Of a stretch of DNA of 37,065 nt, positions 19,303 through 28,200 are shown one piece after another. Positions within the stretch are counted from its first letter, which is position 1, and each line of letters starts with the position of its first letter. Below the pieces are notes generated by a model. It was not told the origin of the DNA, searched no databases, and saw only the letters and a program-made list of their open reading frames with translations. This DNA is from Methylomonas sp. (GTDB taxonomy: Bacteria > Pseudomonadota > Gammaproteobacteria > Methylococcales > Methylomonadaceae): positions 1 to 37,065 of the forward strand of contig JALSLW010000084.1 in assembly GCA_026988155.1 (NCBI GenBank), written 5' to 3'. Made by a program: the position numbers and the translations under genes.

Positions 19303-19482
19303 TTAGTTTTCCTGTTTGCATCCCGTTTTACAGCCACAAGTTTTTCCGCAGCCTAGACCCTCTTCTTTTGCTGGACCTAGTTCCGGATGATTGGCCGCAA
19401 ATTTTCTGGCGACTTGCTGGATTAAAATCCAAGTCATTAAGATAAAGAAGATAATGATAATGGTGATTAATAGGTTAAACAT
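19303..19482 (-). CDS. Small single-TM protein with a four-cysteine tail, last gene of the rnf locus
   Basis: A 59-residue gene with AGGA 8 bases before its ATG, starting 12 bp after the rnfA stop. Residues 4-21 form one transmembrane helix rich in Ile and Leu. A charged linker follows (QQVARKFAANHPELGPAKEE), then a C-terminal tail with C45, C49, C51 and C55 (GLGCGKTCGCKTGC). It is probably membrane-anchored with a metal- or Fe-S-binding tail. NqrM, the maturation factor of the related Na+-NQR complex, is likewise a short single-TM, four-cysteine protein encoded after the nqr genes. This could be an Rnf counterpart; that is an inference from layout and position, not from a match I can demonstrate. 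Confidence 0.75.
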   Translation of the reverse strand: MFNLLITIIIIFFILMTWILIQQVARKFAANHPELGPAKEEGLGCGKTCGCKTGCKQEN

Positions 19483-19494
19483 ATTTGATTCCTG

Positions 19495-20082
19495 TTAGGC
19501 CGTTGTCCCCAGCCCTGCAAATCCCATAAAGGTTAGCGATAAAATACCGGCCAGCATCATGCTTAAAGCCGCCGCTTGCGTGATATTGGGAAGGTTGGAT
19601 AATTCCAGCTTTTCTCTTAGCCCTGCCATTAGAACAATGGCTAAACCAAAACCGGCACCACCGCCTAAGCTAAAGGAGACCGACTGTAAAAAATCATACC
19701 CTCTTGATGTCTGAAACAGCGCAACACCTAAAATGGCGCAATTGGTGGTGATTAGGGGCAAGAAAATCCCCAGAGCTCTAAATAATGCAGGGCTAAATTT
19801 CTTTAAAATCATTTCAACTAATTGTACTGATGATGCAATTAGTGCAATATAGCTGATTAAGCGTAAGAATTCTAATTCATAGGCTGTTAAAACAAGGTTG
19901 ATAGCATAGGCACAAGTTGAACTGACAAACATGACAAAAGCTGTAGCCAAGCCCATATTGAATGCCGTATCGCGCTTTGCTGAAACACCAACAAAGGGAC
20001 ATAGGCCTAAGAATAATGCCAGTACAAAATTGTTGATTAAAAAGGCATTGAGGAAAATAAAGCTGAGTGATTCCGGATTCAT
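19495..20082 (-). CDS. rnfA: Rnf electron transport complex subunit A
   Basis: An integral membrane subunit of the Rnf complex, which couples electron flow between ferredoxin and NAD(H) to ion movement. The frame is open from a TTG at 20112, but the ATG at 20082 is preferred. It overlaps the rnfE stop as TAATG, gives a normal 195-residue length, and begins like family members before NNFVLALFLGLCPFVGVS. About six TM helices are visible. C28 in GLCPF and the cysteine in TTNCAILG are the RnfA contribution to the membrane [2Fe-2S] site shared with RnfE. Translation is probably coupled to rnfE. The small Cys-rich gene follows after 12 bp. Confidence 0.93.
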   Translation of the reverse strand: MNPESLSFIFLNAFLINNFVLALFLGLCPFVGVSAKRDTAFNMGLATAFVMFVSSTCAYAINLVLTAYELEFLRLISYIALIASSVQLVEMILKKFSPALFRALGIFLPLITTNCAILGVALFQTSRGYDFLQSVSFSLGGGAGFGLAIVLMAGLREKLELSNLPNITQAAALSMMLAGILSLTFMGFAGLGTTA

Positions 20083-20762
20083 TAAAGCCCCCGTGATTGA
20101 CTGACAGTACAATGAGAGGCTGCATCTTCGGCAATTAGCTTGCCGGTTTTGCGCTGCTCAAAATAGTTGATCAATAGCAGCCATGAGCCTAATACGATAA
20201 AACCGCCCGGAGGAAGAATCATCACCACCCAGGGTTCAAAATCAAGACTAAATACCTGATAGCCTAATAATTGTCCTGCACCTAATAACTCTCTTACACC
20301 GCCTAGCATAACCAGAGCTAGGGTAAAGCCTAAGCCCATACCTAATGCACTGATTACCGATTTGCCAAATGAATTTTTTGAAGCATAGGCTTCGGCACGG
20401 CCTAGAATTAGGCAGTTCACTACGATTAACTGAATAAATGCACCGAGTTTGTTGTATAAATCTAAACTAATAGCCTGAATAATATAATCAACCAGCGTTA
20501 CAAAAGTCGCGATGATAATAATATAGGTGGTAATGCGGACTTGCTTAGGGATAAAATCTCGTAATGCAGAAACCAGCGCATTTGAACAGACTAATACAAA
20601 GACGCTGGCTAATCCCATTGCTAGGGAGTTTTCTACGCTGTTAGTGACGGCAAGAACAGGACATAGACCTAGCATCATCACGAAAACAGGGTTTTCTTTC
20701 CATAAGCCTGCGGTAAATATATCCATGGTGAAGGGGGCTTCTTTTTTAGTCGGATTGGCCAT
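20082..20762 (-). CDS. rnfE: Rnf electron transport complex subunit E
   Basis: A 226-residue membrane protein, paralogous to RnfA and homologous to NqrD. LGLCPVLAVT and VVNCLILG carry the cysteines expected to hold the intramembrane iron centre with RnfA. The sequence has six hydrophobic segments, GGVRELLGAGQLLG between helices, and a charged C-terminal tail. It starts inside the end of rnfG (17-bp overlap) and ends on the TAATG that starts rnfA, so rnfG-E-A are translationally coupled. Length and motifs are normal. Confidence 0.94.
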   Translation of the reverse strand: MANPTKKEAPFTMDIFTAGLWKENPVFVMMLGLCPVLAVTNSVENSLAMGLASVFVLVCSNALVSALRDFIPKQVRITTYIIIIATFVTLVDYIIQAISLDLYNKLGAFIQLIVVNCLILGRAEAYASKNSFGKSVISALGMGLGFTLALVMLGGVRELLGAGQLLGYQVFSLDFEPWVVMILPPGGFIVLGSWLLLINYFEQRKTGKLIAEDAASHCTVSQSRGL

Positions 20763-21465
20763 GGTTGCCTCTTTTTTGTTGTTTTGCAGTTTTGAGCAGG
20801 TCTAAGTTTTTAGCAATAATAGGGTGCAATGCCTGCCCGCTTTTGTTAAACATTCGCCCAACAGCATTTGAAGTAATGGTTGAGCCAGAAATAGCATCAA
20901 TTTCCCAAGGGTTCTTTTTAGTACCGTGTCTTACTGTTTTAATGACATTGATTAACTCTGATTGTTCCTTATTAACTTTTGCATCCAGGCAATTAAAGTT
21001 GGCAAGAAACTCTTTATCCGTGGTGATTTTTGTGCCAAACCCTGGAGTTTCAGTGCTTTTTAATACATCATACCCGGTTATGCAGCCTGTTTCTGGCTGA
21101 TAGCCATAGAGCAGTTTTACAATGTCCTGATAGCCCTGTTCTGCAGCGTTAACTGCTAAGCCAACAAAATTGTTGTTGGCATCATAGCCTGCGTATATCA
21201 ATTCACCTTTGGTCTTATCGTCAGCAAGTTGGATTTTTCCTTCATTTATCAGAAAGGTTAGACGGCTGCTTGCTTTGGGCAACACTTTAAAAATTGCACG
21301 TTCGGTGGCTAATCTCTGGTTTTCTGCAATAATTGGCTTAGTATATTCGTATACTAAGACCACTAAAAAACCAGATAGCATGGCCACTGCACCTAATGTT
21401 GAAATAAGTGAAAAACTTGAAGGTAGCGGTGGGACTTTATTAGGTTCGTTTTCCCGGTCAGCCAT
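20746..21465 (-). CDS. rnfG: Rnf electron transport complex subunit G (FMN-binding)
   Basis: 239 residues. One TM helix near residues 20-41 is followed by a periplasmic FMN-binding domain. AISGSTITSNAV (191-202) contains the S-x-x-T flavinylation motif, with T196 the expected covalent FMN acceptor, attached by ApbE (no apbE gene here). ETPGFGTKI is a second family mark. It begins 2 bp after the rnfD stop and overlaps the start of rnfE. Confidence 0.94.
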   Translation of the reverse strand: MADRENEPNKVPPLPSSFSLISTLGAVAMLSGFLVVLVYEYTKPIIAENQRLATERAIFKVLPKASSRLTFLINEGKIQLADDKTKGELIYAGYDANNNFVGLAVNAAEQGYQDIVKLLYGYQPETGCITGYDVLKSTETPGFGTKITTDKEFLANFNCLDAKVNKEQSELINVIKTVRHGTKKNPWEIDAISGSTITSNAVGRMFNKSGQALHPIIAKNLDLLKTAKQQKRGNHGQSD

Positions 21466-21467
21466 CT

Positions 21468-22502
21468 TTATTTTCCCCCATAAATACGAGGTTGAGTATA
21501 TGACTCAATTATCGGTGTTGCGGCATTTCCAAATAAAATGGCATACATTACTGCTTCTGTAAGGCCGCCAAATAAACGGATGATCACAGTAAGAAACCCG
21601 ACCAATAGCCCAAAGACTAAAATACCCAGCGGGGTAACTGGGGAGGCGACCATATCACTCGCCATAAAAACAGCCGCAAACATTAATCCGCCAGAAAATA
21701 TCATAAAGGCAGGGCTAGGGTATTTTGCTGTATCTATCAGATAAAAACATTCTGAGGCTATCAATGTGCCTAAAATAACAGCGGCAGGAATACGCCAGTC
21801 TAGCATTTTTTTATAGGCTAGATATGCGCCGCAGATAAGCACCAATAAGGCAGATGTTTCGCCTGTTGAGCCTGCGGTTAAGCCTAAAAATAAGTCCATG
21901 CTATCAGTCATTATTCCTTGGAATTTCATCAAAGCCAAAGGTGTTGCGCCACTAAACCCGTCTATACTGACTTGTGCTGTCCATTCCGCTGTTGGGGAGG
22001 GTTTCATAAAAGGCAGCGCTAAGGTGGAGGGAATAAATTCAATAAAACGATTGCTTGCCAGTGCAGGTGTCCAGGTAGTAATTGAAACGGGAAAAGCAGC
22101 CTGTATAAAGGCGCGTCCAACTAAAGCAGGGTTAAAGACATTAAAGCCAAGCCCGCCAAATAGAGTTTTGCCCATGGCAATGGCAGTAAACCCGGCAACA
22201 GCTCCCATCCAAAGCGGAAAACCTGGGGGAAGTGTCATGGCTAACAATAGTCCTGTAATAATGGCACTGGCATCGCCAATGGTGGTTTTTTTATGAGATA
22301 GCTTGCAGAATAAATGCTCTGTGCCTATGCAGGACAGGACGGTGACTATCATTAAAGCCAGTGCGCTAATGCCAAATTGATAGACAGCATAAACGGCCAG
22401 GGGCAATAATGCGTAGACAACATTGCGCATTATTTCTGCCACAGTGGGGGCCTTGCGTATATACGGAGAGGTTCGTATATCTATTTTTGGTTGCTTAGCC
22501 AT
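21468..22502 (-). CDS. rnfD: Rnf electron transport complex subunit D
   Basis: 344 residues with about nine or ten TM helices, homologous to NqrB. DGFSGATPLALMK contains the covalent FMN site SGAT, with T187 the expected acceptor. NVFNPALVGRAF and LPPGFPLWMGAVAG are other family marks. It starts 133 bp after the inserted pRiA4b-like gene and is followed closely by rnfG. The 133-bp gap holds no clear promoter or terminator, only a weak AGCCA/TGGCT stem. Confidence 0.94.
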   Translation of the reverse strand: MAKQPKIDIRTSPYIRKAPTVAEIMRNVVYALLPLAVYAVYQFGISALALMIVTVLSCIGTEHLFCKLSHKKTTIGDASAIITGLLLAMTLPPGFPLWMGAVAGFTAIAMGKTLFGGLGFNVFNPALVGRAFIQAAFPVSITTWTPALASNRFIEFIPSTLALPFMKPSPTAEWTAQVSIDGFSGATPLALMKFQGIMTDSMDLFLGLTAGSTGETSALLVLICGAYLAYKKMLDWRIPAAVILGTLIASECFYLIDTAKYPSPAFMIFSGGLMFAAVFMASDMVASPVTPLGILVFGLLVGFLTVIIRLFGGLTEAVMYAILFGNAATPIIESYTQPRIYGGK

Positions 22503-22635
22503 TACTTAAGTTGTTTCCACATTTTTTTACGGAGTATCTTGATTGAAATATCATAGTTTTTCCAAAGTTCTGTAAAGCCAGAAAGCTTGGCTGGTGGCTG
22601 TTTTCTCTTCCGAAAAGGCTGATTTTTTTAAAGAG

Positions 22636-23205
22636 TTATCGGATATATTCGGAAAGAATTTTATTTGTTTCTTTAATGTTAAATGCTTCGGGGTCAAACT
22701 TTCCGCCAAGCCACTCTACCATGCTCTCATATTCTGGGTCGTCAGGGCTATTTAATGTTTCAATAAGGCCCGCATAACCCCAAATGCCACCGCAGTCTTC
22801 TGGAGGACATGCTCTTTTGCCTTTTATGCAGCTGGGTAATTTATTGTCTATATTAAAGGGCGTTATTTTTTCTAAAAGTACTTTATGCTCCCAGCCATCA
22901 CCAAAGTCATATTCATAAATAAGGATGTCTTTCTCTGATTTTAAGAGGTGATTTAATTTATAGTCTTCTTCATTTTTAATGTCCATATCAAATCCAAAAT
23001 CATCGTCTTTTATTCCATAAAACTGGCCGTTTGATATAAATTGATGGAGATGACTATTTGTCCATCCCATTGCAATTTGGAGTATTAAATGAAATTTATC
23101 TAAGGTAATATCATCAGTAACAAGTATCCTTCTCCATATTGGTGGCTTTGAACCAACAAGCGTTATTTTTAACTGATATATTTTTCGTAACTGAGCGACA
23201 GCCAT
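22636..23205 (-). CDS. Plasmid pRiA4b ORF-3 family protein
   Basis: 189 residues of the pRiA4b ORF-3 (IS1096 TnpR-like) family. Marks are YQLKITLVGSKPPIWRRI, the MGWTNSHLHQFI segment, IYEYDFGDGWEH and CPPEDCGGIWGYAGL. The biochemical function of the family is unknown, and it is often found near mobile elements. It is inserted between rnfC (42 bp) and rnfD (133 bp) in the same orientation, and its codons look more AT-rich than those of its neighbours. It is not a known Rnf component. Confidence 0.85.
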   Translation of the reverse strand: MAVAQLRKIYQLKITLVGSKPPIWRRILVTDDITLDKFHLILQIAMGWTNSHLHQFISNGQFYGIKDDDFGFDMDIKNEEDYKLNHLLKSEKDILIYEYDFGDGWEHKVLLEKITPFNIDNKLPSCIKGKRACPPEDCGGIWGYAGLIETLNSPDDPEYESMVEWLGGKFDPEAFNIKETNKILSEYIR

Positions 23206-23247
23206 TTTGCTACCTATGTTTGTAATTAATTGGGCTATTAGTTGTTC

Positions 23248-24591
23248 TTACGATTCCATCCGATGCCTTTCACGATTCAAGGTTTTAGCAATTCTAAAAT
23301 ACTGCACCAATGGAATATTAGAAGGGCAGACATAACTGCAGCATCCACACTCAAAGCAGTCATTAAGGTGATATTTTTCTTCCATGACATCATATTGCCG
23401 TTTGACTGCCAGCATGCCCAGTTCAGAAGGATTTAAGTTAATAGGGCAGACCTGAAGGCACATTGAGCATTTGATGCAGGGCAGAATATCATCGCGTTTA
23501 GTGGCTCGTTTGTCTAAAACTAAAACAGCGCCTGTACCTTTTTTTACGGGCGTATCTAGAAACCCTGCCGGCATCCCCATCATTGGTCCGCCTAGAATAA
23601 GCTCTGCTTCATTGCCAGTGAATTCCGCATATTCTAGGATATGGCTTAAAGGGGTGCCAAGCGGGACTAAATAATTGCCAGGTTTATTAAGGTCGTCACC
23701 TGTAATGGTTACAATGCGTTCTATTAAACCTTGGCTATAAGGCAGCAATTCGCCTATGGCCGCTAAAGTAGCGACATTAAAAATAGCTACACCTATGGAT
23801 GATGGCAGTTTTCCTGATGGGATTTCTTCACCAAGCAATGAATAAACCAGCATTTTCTCTGCACCTTGCGGATATTTTGTCGCCACGGCTTCAATGGTAA
23901 TGCTGCCATCATCAGGCAAATGCGGTTTAATAGCTTCCAGCACATTGATTTTATTATCTTCCACACCAATAATGGCTCTTGGTGCATCCACTGACTTCAT
24001 GGCGATGCGAATGCCGCGAATTAAATACTCAACTTGTTCGAGCATAATGCGATGATCAGTGGTTAAAAAGGGTTCGCACTCACAGCCATTAATGATAATA
24101 GTATGAATAATGCAGTCATCTGGAATATTCATTTTTACATGAGTGGGAAAAGATGCGCCACCCAAGCCCACCATACCTGTATTTTGTACTGCCTGAATCA
24201 GGTCTTTGCGGGATAATTTATCAAAGTCCACATGCTCGTGTGATAGTAAAGTTTGAGTAGAACTTAGCGCAGTATCAATGTAGATAGCCTGTTCTTTGCC
24301 TCCTCTGGCATTGGGAACTAAATCTAATTTTTTAACAGTGCCAGTTACTGAGGCGTGTAAAGGAACCGACATAAAACCATCTGCTTTGGCAATTAATTCA
24401 CCTCGCTGGACTTGCTGTCCGACATGAACAATTGAAACGGCTGGCTTGCCTATATTTTGAGATAAAGGCAGAATAACATGCTCAGGAAAAGGCAGGCGAC
24501 GCGCTTGATGGTCGTGAGTTTCTTCCTTAAAGCCTTCGGGATGGATACCTTTAGGGAATGTTTTTTTGCCAAAAAGGCTTAATAGATTCAT
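23248..24591 (-). CDS. rnfC: Rnf electron transport complex subunit C
   Basis: 447 residues, a peripheral subunit bearing FMN, an NADH site and two [4Fe-4S] clusters. The N-terminal PKGIHPEGFKEET and LPLSQNIGKPAVSIVHVGQQV form the barrel-sandwich part. GLGGASFPTHVKM belongs to the NADH/FMN (Complex1_51K-like) fold. Two C-terminal cluster motifs follow, CIKCSMCLQVCP and CFECGCCSYVCP. The length is at the short end, without the long alanine-rich repeat tail of enterobacterial RnfC. Its ATG overlaps the stop of the upstream Uma2 gene as ATGA, so the two are translationally coupled. Confidence 0.95.
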   Translation of the reverse strand: MNLLSLFGKKTFPKGIHPEGFKEETHDHQARRLPFPEHVILPLSQNIGKPAVSIVHVGQQVQRGELIAKADGFMSVPLHASVTGTVKKLDLVPNARGGKEQAIYIDTALSSTQTLLSHEHVDFDKLSRKDLIQAVQNTGMVGLGGASFPTHVKMNIPDDCIIHTIIINGCECEPFLTTDHRIMLEQVEYLIRGIRIAMKSVDAPRAIIGVEDNKINVLEAIKPHLPDDGSITIEAVATKYPQGAEKMLVYSLLGEEIPSGKLPSSIGVAIFNVATLAAIGELLPYSQGLIERIVTITGDDLNKPGNYLVPLGTPLSHILEYAEFTGNEAELILGGPMMGMPAGFLDTPVKKGTGAVLVLDKRATKRDDILPCIKCSMCLQVCPINLNPSELGMLAVKRQYDVMEEKYHLNDCFECGCCSYVCPSNIPLVQYFRIAKTLNRERHRMES

Positions 24592-25193
24592 TCAGCAAAA
24601 ATTTCTTTTAAATCAATTTCCAAATCTGGAAATATATGGGGGGTGGCAATATCATCTTCCGCGAACATTTCCATTAATTGATATTTATTTGTGGCTTTAT
24701 CTAATACAAATTGGTGAACAGCCTGTTCGTAGGGATAAACCATCCAGTATTCAGTTACACCACTTTCTTGATAAAGGGCATATTTAATCTGCATTTCTTT
24801 TTTTGAATTGCCTTTGGATAGAATTTCAATAACCCACTCGGGAGCACCTAAACAGCCTTGTTCTGTTAGTTTGTCAGTGTCACAAATAACACATAAATCA
24901 GGCTGTATTACGGTGTGTATGTCTTTATCTGCTTTTAGCGATTTTTGATGATCGTACAGGCGTACATCAAAGGGTGCCGCGAAGGCATGACAGCTTTTAC
25001 TTTTGACGTATTGAAACAATGCACCGCTTAATTGCCAGGAAATACTTTGATGTTTAACATTGGGGGCAGGCGACATCATCATAATCTTTCCTTTGATTAA
25101 CTCAACAGTTTTATCCAGTTGCCACGTTAAATAATCGGCGTAGGTGTAGCTTGCGTTTAAATCTAATTGGGATAATTGAGTGATTTTTGCCAT
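24588..25193 (-). CDS. Uma2-family (DUF820) putative nuclease
   Basis: 201 residues of the Uma2 family, a PD-(D/E)xK nuclease-like fold that is very abundant in cyanobacteria. Visible marks are the N-terminal VELIKGKIMMMSPAP, IQPDLCVICD with the acidic residue of the PD motif, PEWVIEILSKGNSKKE and ALYQESGVTEYWMVYP. The role of the family is not established; links to mobile DNA are often suggested. It lies 33 bp after the PFOR-like gene and overlaps rnfC by the 4-bp ATGA. This makes rnfC translation depend on it and is unusual for an insertion. Confidence 0.85.
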   Translation of the reverse strand: MAKITQLSQLDLNASYTYADYLTWQLDKTVELIKGKIMMMSPAPNVKHQSISWQLSGALFQYVKSKSCHAFAAPFDVRLYDHQKSLKADKDIHTVIQPDLCVICDTDKLTEQGCLGAPEWVIEILSKGNSKKEMQIKYALYQESGVTEYWMVYPYEQAVHQFVLDKATNKYQLMEMFAEDDIATPHIFPDLEIDLKEIFAE

Positions 25194-25226
25194 GGCTTTA
25201 TAGACGAGACTAGAGTCTCTCTGCTT

Positions 25227-28200
25227 TTACTGAAACTTCTCAGCCCGTTTGATCAGCTTTTCCAAGTTTGGTTCATCTGGGTTCCAAGGAGTACCTGGGT
25301 GAATAATCACTGCCGTACATTTTTCCGCCGAACGTACAATATCTTCAAAAGTACCTTTAGTTGGGTCAATCACAATAGCTTTTTTATCTGCATTATATTG
25401 AAAAATAGCAGGTGCAATATCGACGCATTCATCGCAGGTTGTACAGTCAGGTGTCTCTATCCATACGGGTTCAAACCCCGTATCTTTTTTAGCCTCAGCC
25501 TCTTTTTTTTGAGTTTCGGCAGGTTTTTCTGCTGGTTTCTTTTCTGCTACAGGTTTTTGGGGGGGGGATTTAGGTGTCGCAGTCGCTGGAGCAAGATGTG
25601 TAGATGTAGGCACATCAGCTAAAATACGAGTTAAAGCGCCAGCATCACCGCCAACCATGCTCATTAACCCCTCGGTAATGGTCTGTGCCATTTCAGCTTT
25701 TGCCTGGTCTGCAATGGCTTGGGTATCTACTTCAATTCTATTTTTACCGGCCAAGCCTTTTAAGGTATGCCAGTACTCTCTGCACTGCTGAGTTGCTTTA
25801 GCCATCGCTTTGGAAACAGCTACCTTAAGTAAATGATTGCTTTGTGGATGAGTTGCCCAGATAAAGGGTATGCTGTCTTCTTGATCGGAACTATCCAGAT
25901 ATTCTGTCAGTAATACCAAATTATCTGAATCTGCATCCGCAGAAACGGTTTTAAAATGATGGCTAAACTGTACTTCTGTTAAAGCCCAGTCAGCATAGGT
26001 TAGCGGTACATCCGTTGCAAATTTATTGCCATATTCATCGGTGTAATCTAATGAATAAATAATCCAGTCCTGGTCTAAATCAGGATTTCCAGCTAAACCA
26101 ACGCATTCTTCCCAGGTTTTGCCTAATCTGGGGTCAAAGGCAATTAACGGATAGGCGCGTGACTCAACTGCCAATTTACTCTGCGTCATCAGTGAGTTAT
26201 TGGCTACACCATTTTCAGGCTGGTTCGATGTATAAATAGACCATAAAGCAGGGCCTCTATAATTTAAGCCATCAATATAGCCTTCTAACAAATGCGGTGT
26301 GTTAGATAGAGAACCCTGCTGAACATAAGTTGTCTGATGAGCCATAGCCAATAGGCTCAATTGTTTAGGCGACTGTGCAGAAATGCTGGGCAATTGATTG
26401 TCAAGCACTAGAATCTTAATTGGCATCCCGGAGGTTAAACTATGGGAGATGCTTTGAAAGCCTGATTCAGCACTTATGCCTTCTGCACCTAATGAGACTA
26501 GAGGCGGGCAAAGCAGGTATTCTTCCTCGCTAAACTGTCGCCAGTCAAAATGTGTAAAAAATTGATCATGTTCAGACTTATCGTATTTCCCTTTAATTTC
26601 CAGCTCAGCGGTACGAATGGCTTTAAAGCCTTCGGCCATTTTAACCATATGGCCTTCAAAAACTCCCATCGCTAATGCAGGAGCATGTTGAGGTAAATGA
26701 CTGGCCCAAGGAAAAGGGTAGGGGTTAAATGGGAAATTGGCAGTCCATGCAGAGGCTTTATTAGTGCCATTAGTCATGCCTAGATTGGCACGGCCTTCGC
26801 CAGACAAGCCCTCTATATAACTCCATTTTAAATGCTTTAGTTTTGCAACAATTTGCAATGCCCATTTCAGCCATGTTGGATCAATAGGCTGGGTTGGATT
26901 GTCTTTATCAAGCGCACCGCTTAATCGAGATAAAGTTAAATCAACGTTTTGATTCTCATCAATTGCTGTTTCCAAGGCATCAATATCACTAATATCCAGC
27001 GTTTCAACCAATTGCAGACGGATGCGTTTTTCCATATCGGTAATCAGCTGGTTGATATGCTTAATATGCTGTTCAACGCGTGGCTGCATTAATGCTGTTA
27101 TTGTGCTGGAAAATAAATGGATGGCAATGGGTTCACTGGATCCTGACCGCGTATTGCCACTGCTGAATAAGGCGTGGTGATTATTCTTGTCTAATAATAA
27201 AGTCTCCAAAATGCCTTGCTTGCTTTGCAGGTCATCAATACGGCTGTATTTTTTATTAGATGTTGGCAGGTCTAGCCAGTAATCCCAGTTATCACGCAGA
27301 TTTTGCAATGATTCAGGGGTTTGTTCTACCAAAACCAGTGATTCGCATTCACTGGTGCAGTCTGGCCCCCCTTTGTGAGCATCCGGGTTAATAGTCACTG
27401 AAAATAAACCGCCGCTTCTTGGCATGCGGCTATTCATATCATCATGATATGCTTGCGTTAAGGCAAACTTGAAAGAGCCTTGTGCCAGCTTAAACCACTC
27501 AAACTCTTGTTCGACTTCCTGTCTTTCGGGTTCAGCATATTCTTTGATGGTGTCGCCGATAGCTTTGGCAAAAATAGGGGTTAAATCTGTCCCTGCCGAT
27601 TTGTTTGCAGTCAATTCATGATATTTTCTTTCAACTACTCGAATAGCCCTGCGTAGATGTTTGGTTGCATGGCCGTTTTTTTCTACCCTTTTAATATTAG
27701 TTTCAAAGACTTCGTTTACTGTATTGACTAAGCCGTAAATGGCATTGTCAGGGTCTGCTTTATAGCAGTTTCCACAGCCTGTACATTTTTCGGGCACCCA
27801 GGTTAGGTGATGGGTGCGAGTAGGGGACGCATCTGAAAAAATGCCCGTTGAGGCTGGGACCACGCCTAAAGCAATAAAGGGATCGGCTATAAGATTATTT
27901 TTTCCATACAGACTGCCTGTTTGGTTCCAAAACCGGTGAATATCGGCAATGGCATTTTTGTTTGCAGGTTTGCGCTGCAATAACAGAGGTGGAGTCGCTT
28001 CAGTCTGTTGAACAAGTAAAGAATCACCTACTGCCATTTCAGCAATATTGATCTGCTTAACTTCGTTATAGGCGCGTTTGACTAAGTCTAAATTGTCATC
28101 AATTAATATCTGCGTTTCTTCTAATGTTTTATCAGAAATGTCGCTGATTTTGAAAAACAGCGATTGAAATACGGTATCTTGCAAATCGGTCTGGGCAGAT

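Noticed and set aside
19495-22502. Na+-NQR instead of Rnf genes
   Set aside because: The locus contains rnfB- and rnfC-type iron-sulfur subunits and no NqrF- or NqrA-type subunit, so Rnf is the right call.
25176-25622. A 148-codon plus-strand frame opposite the end of the PFOR-like gene
   Set aside because: It is an antisense shadow. Its Phe/Cys-rich reading comes from the lysine-rich linker and ferredoxin codons of the real gene.
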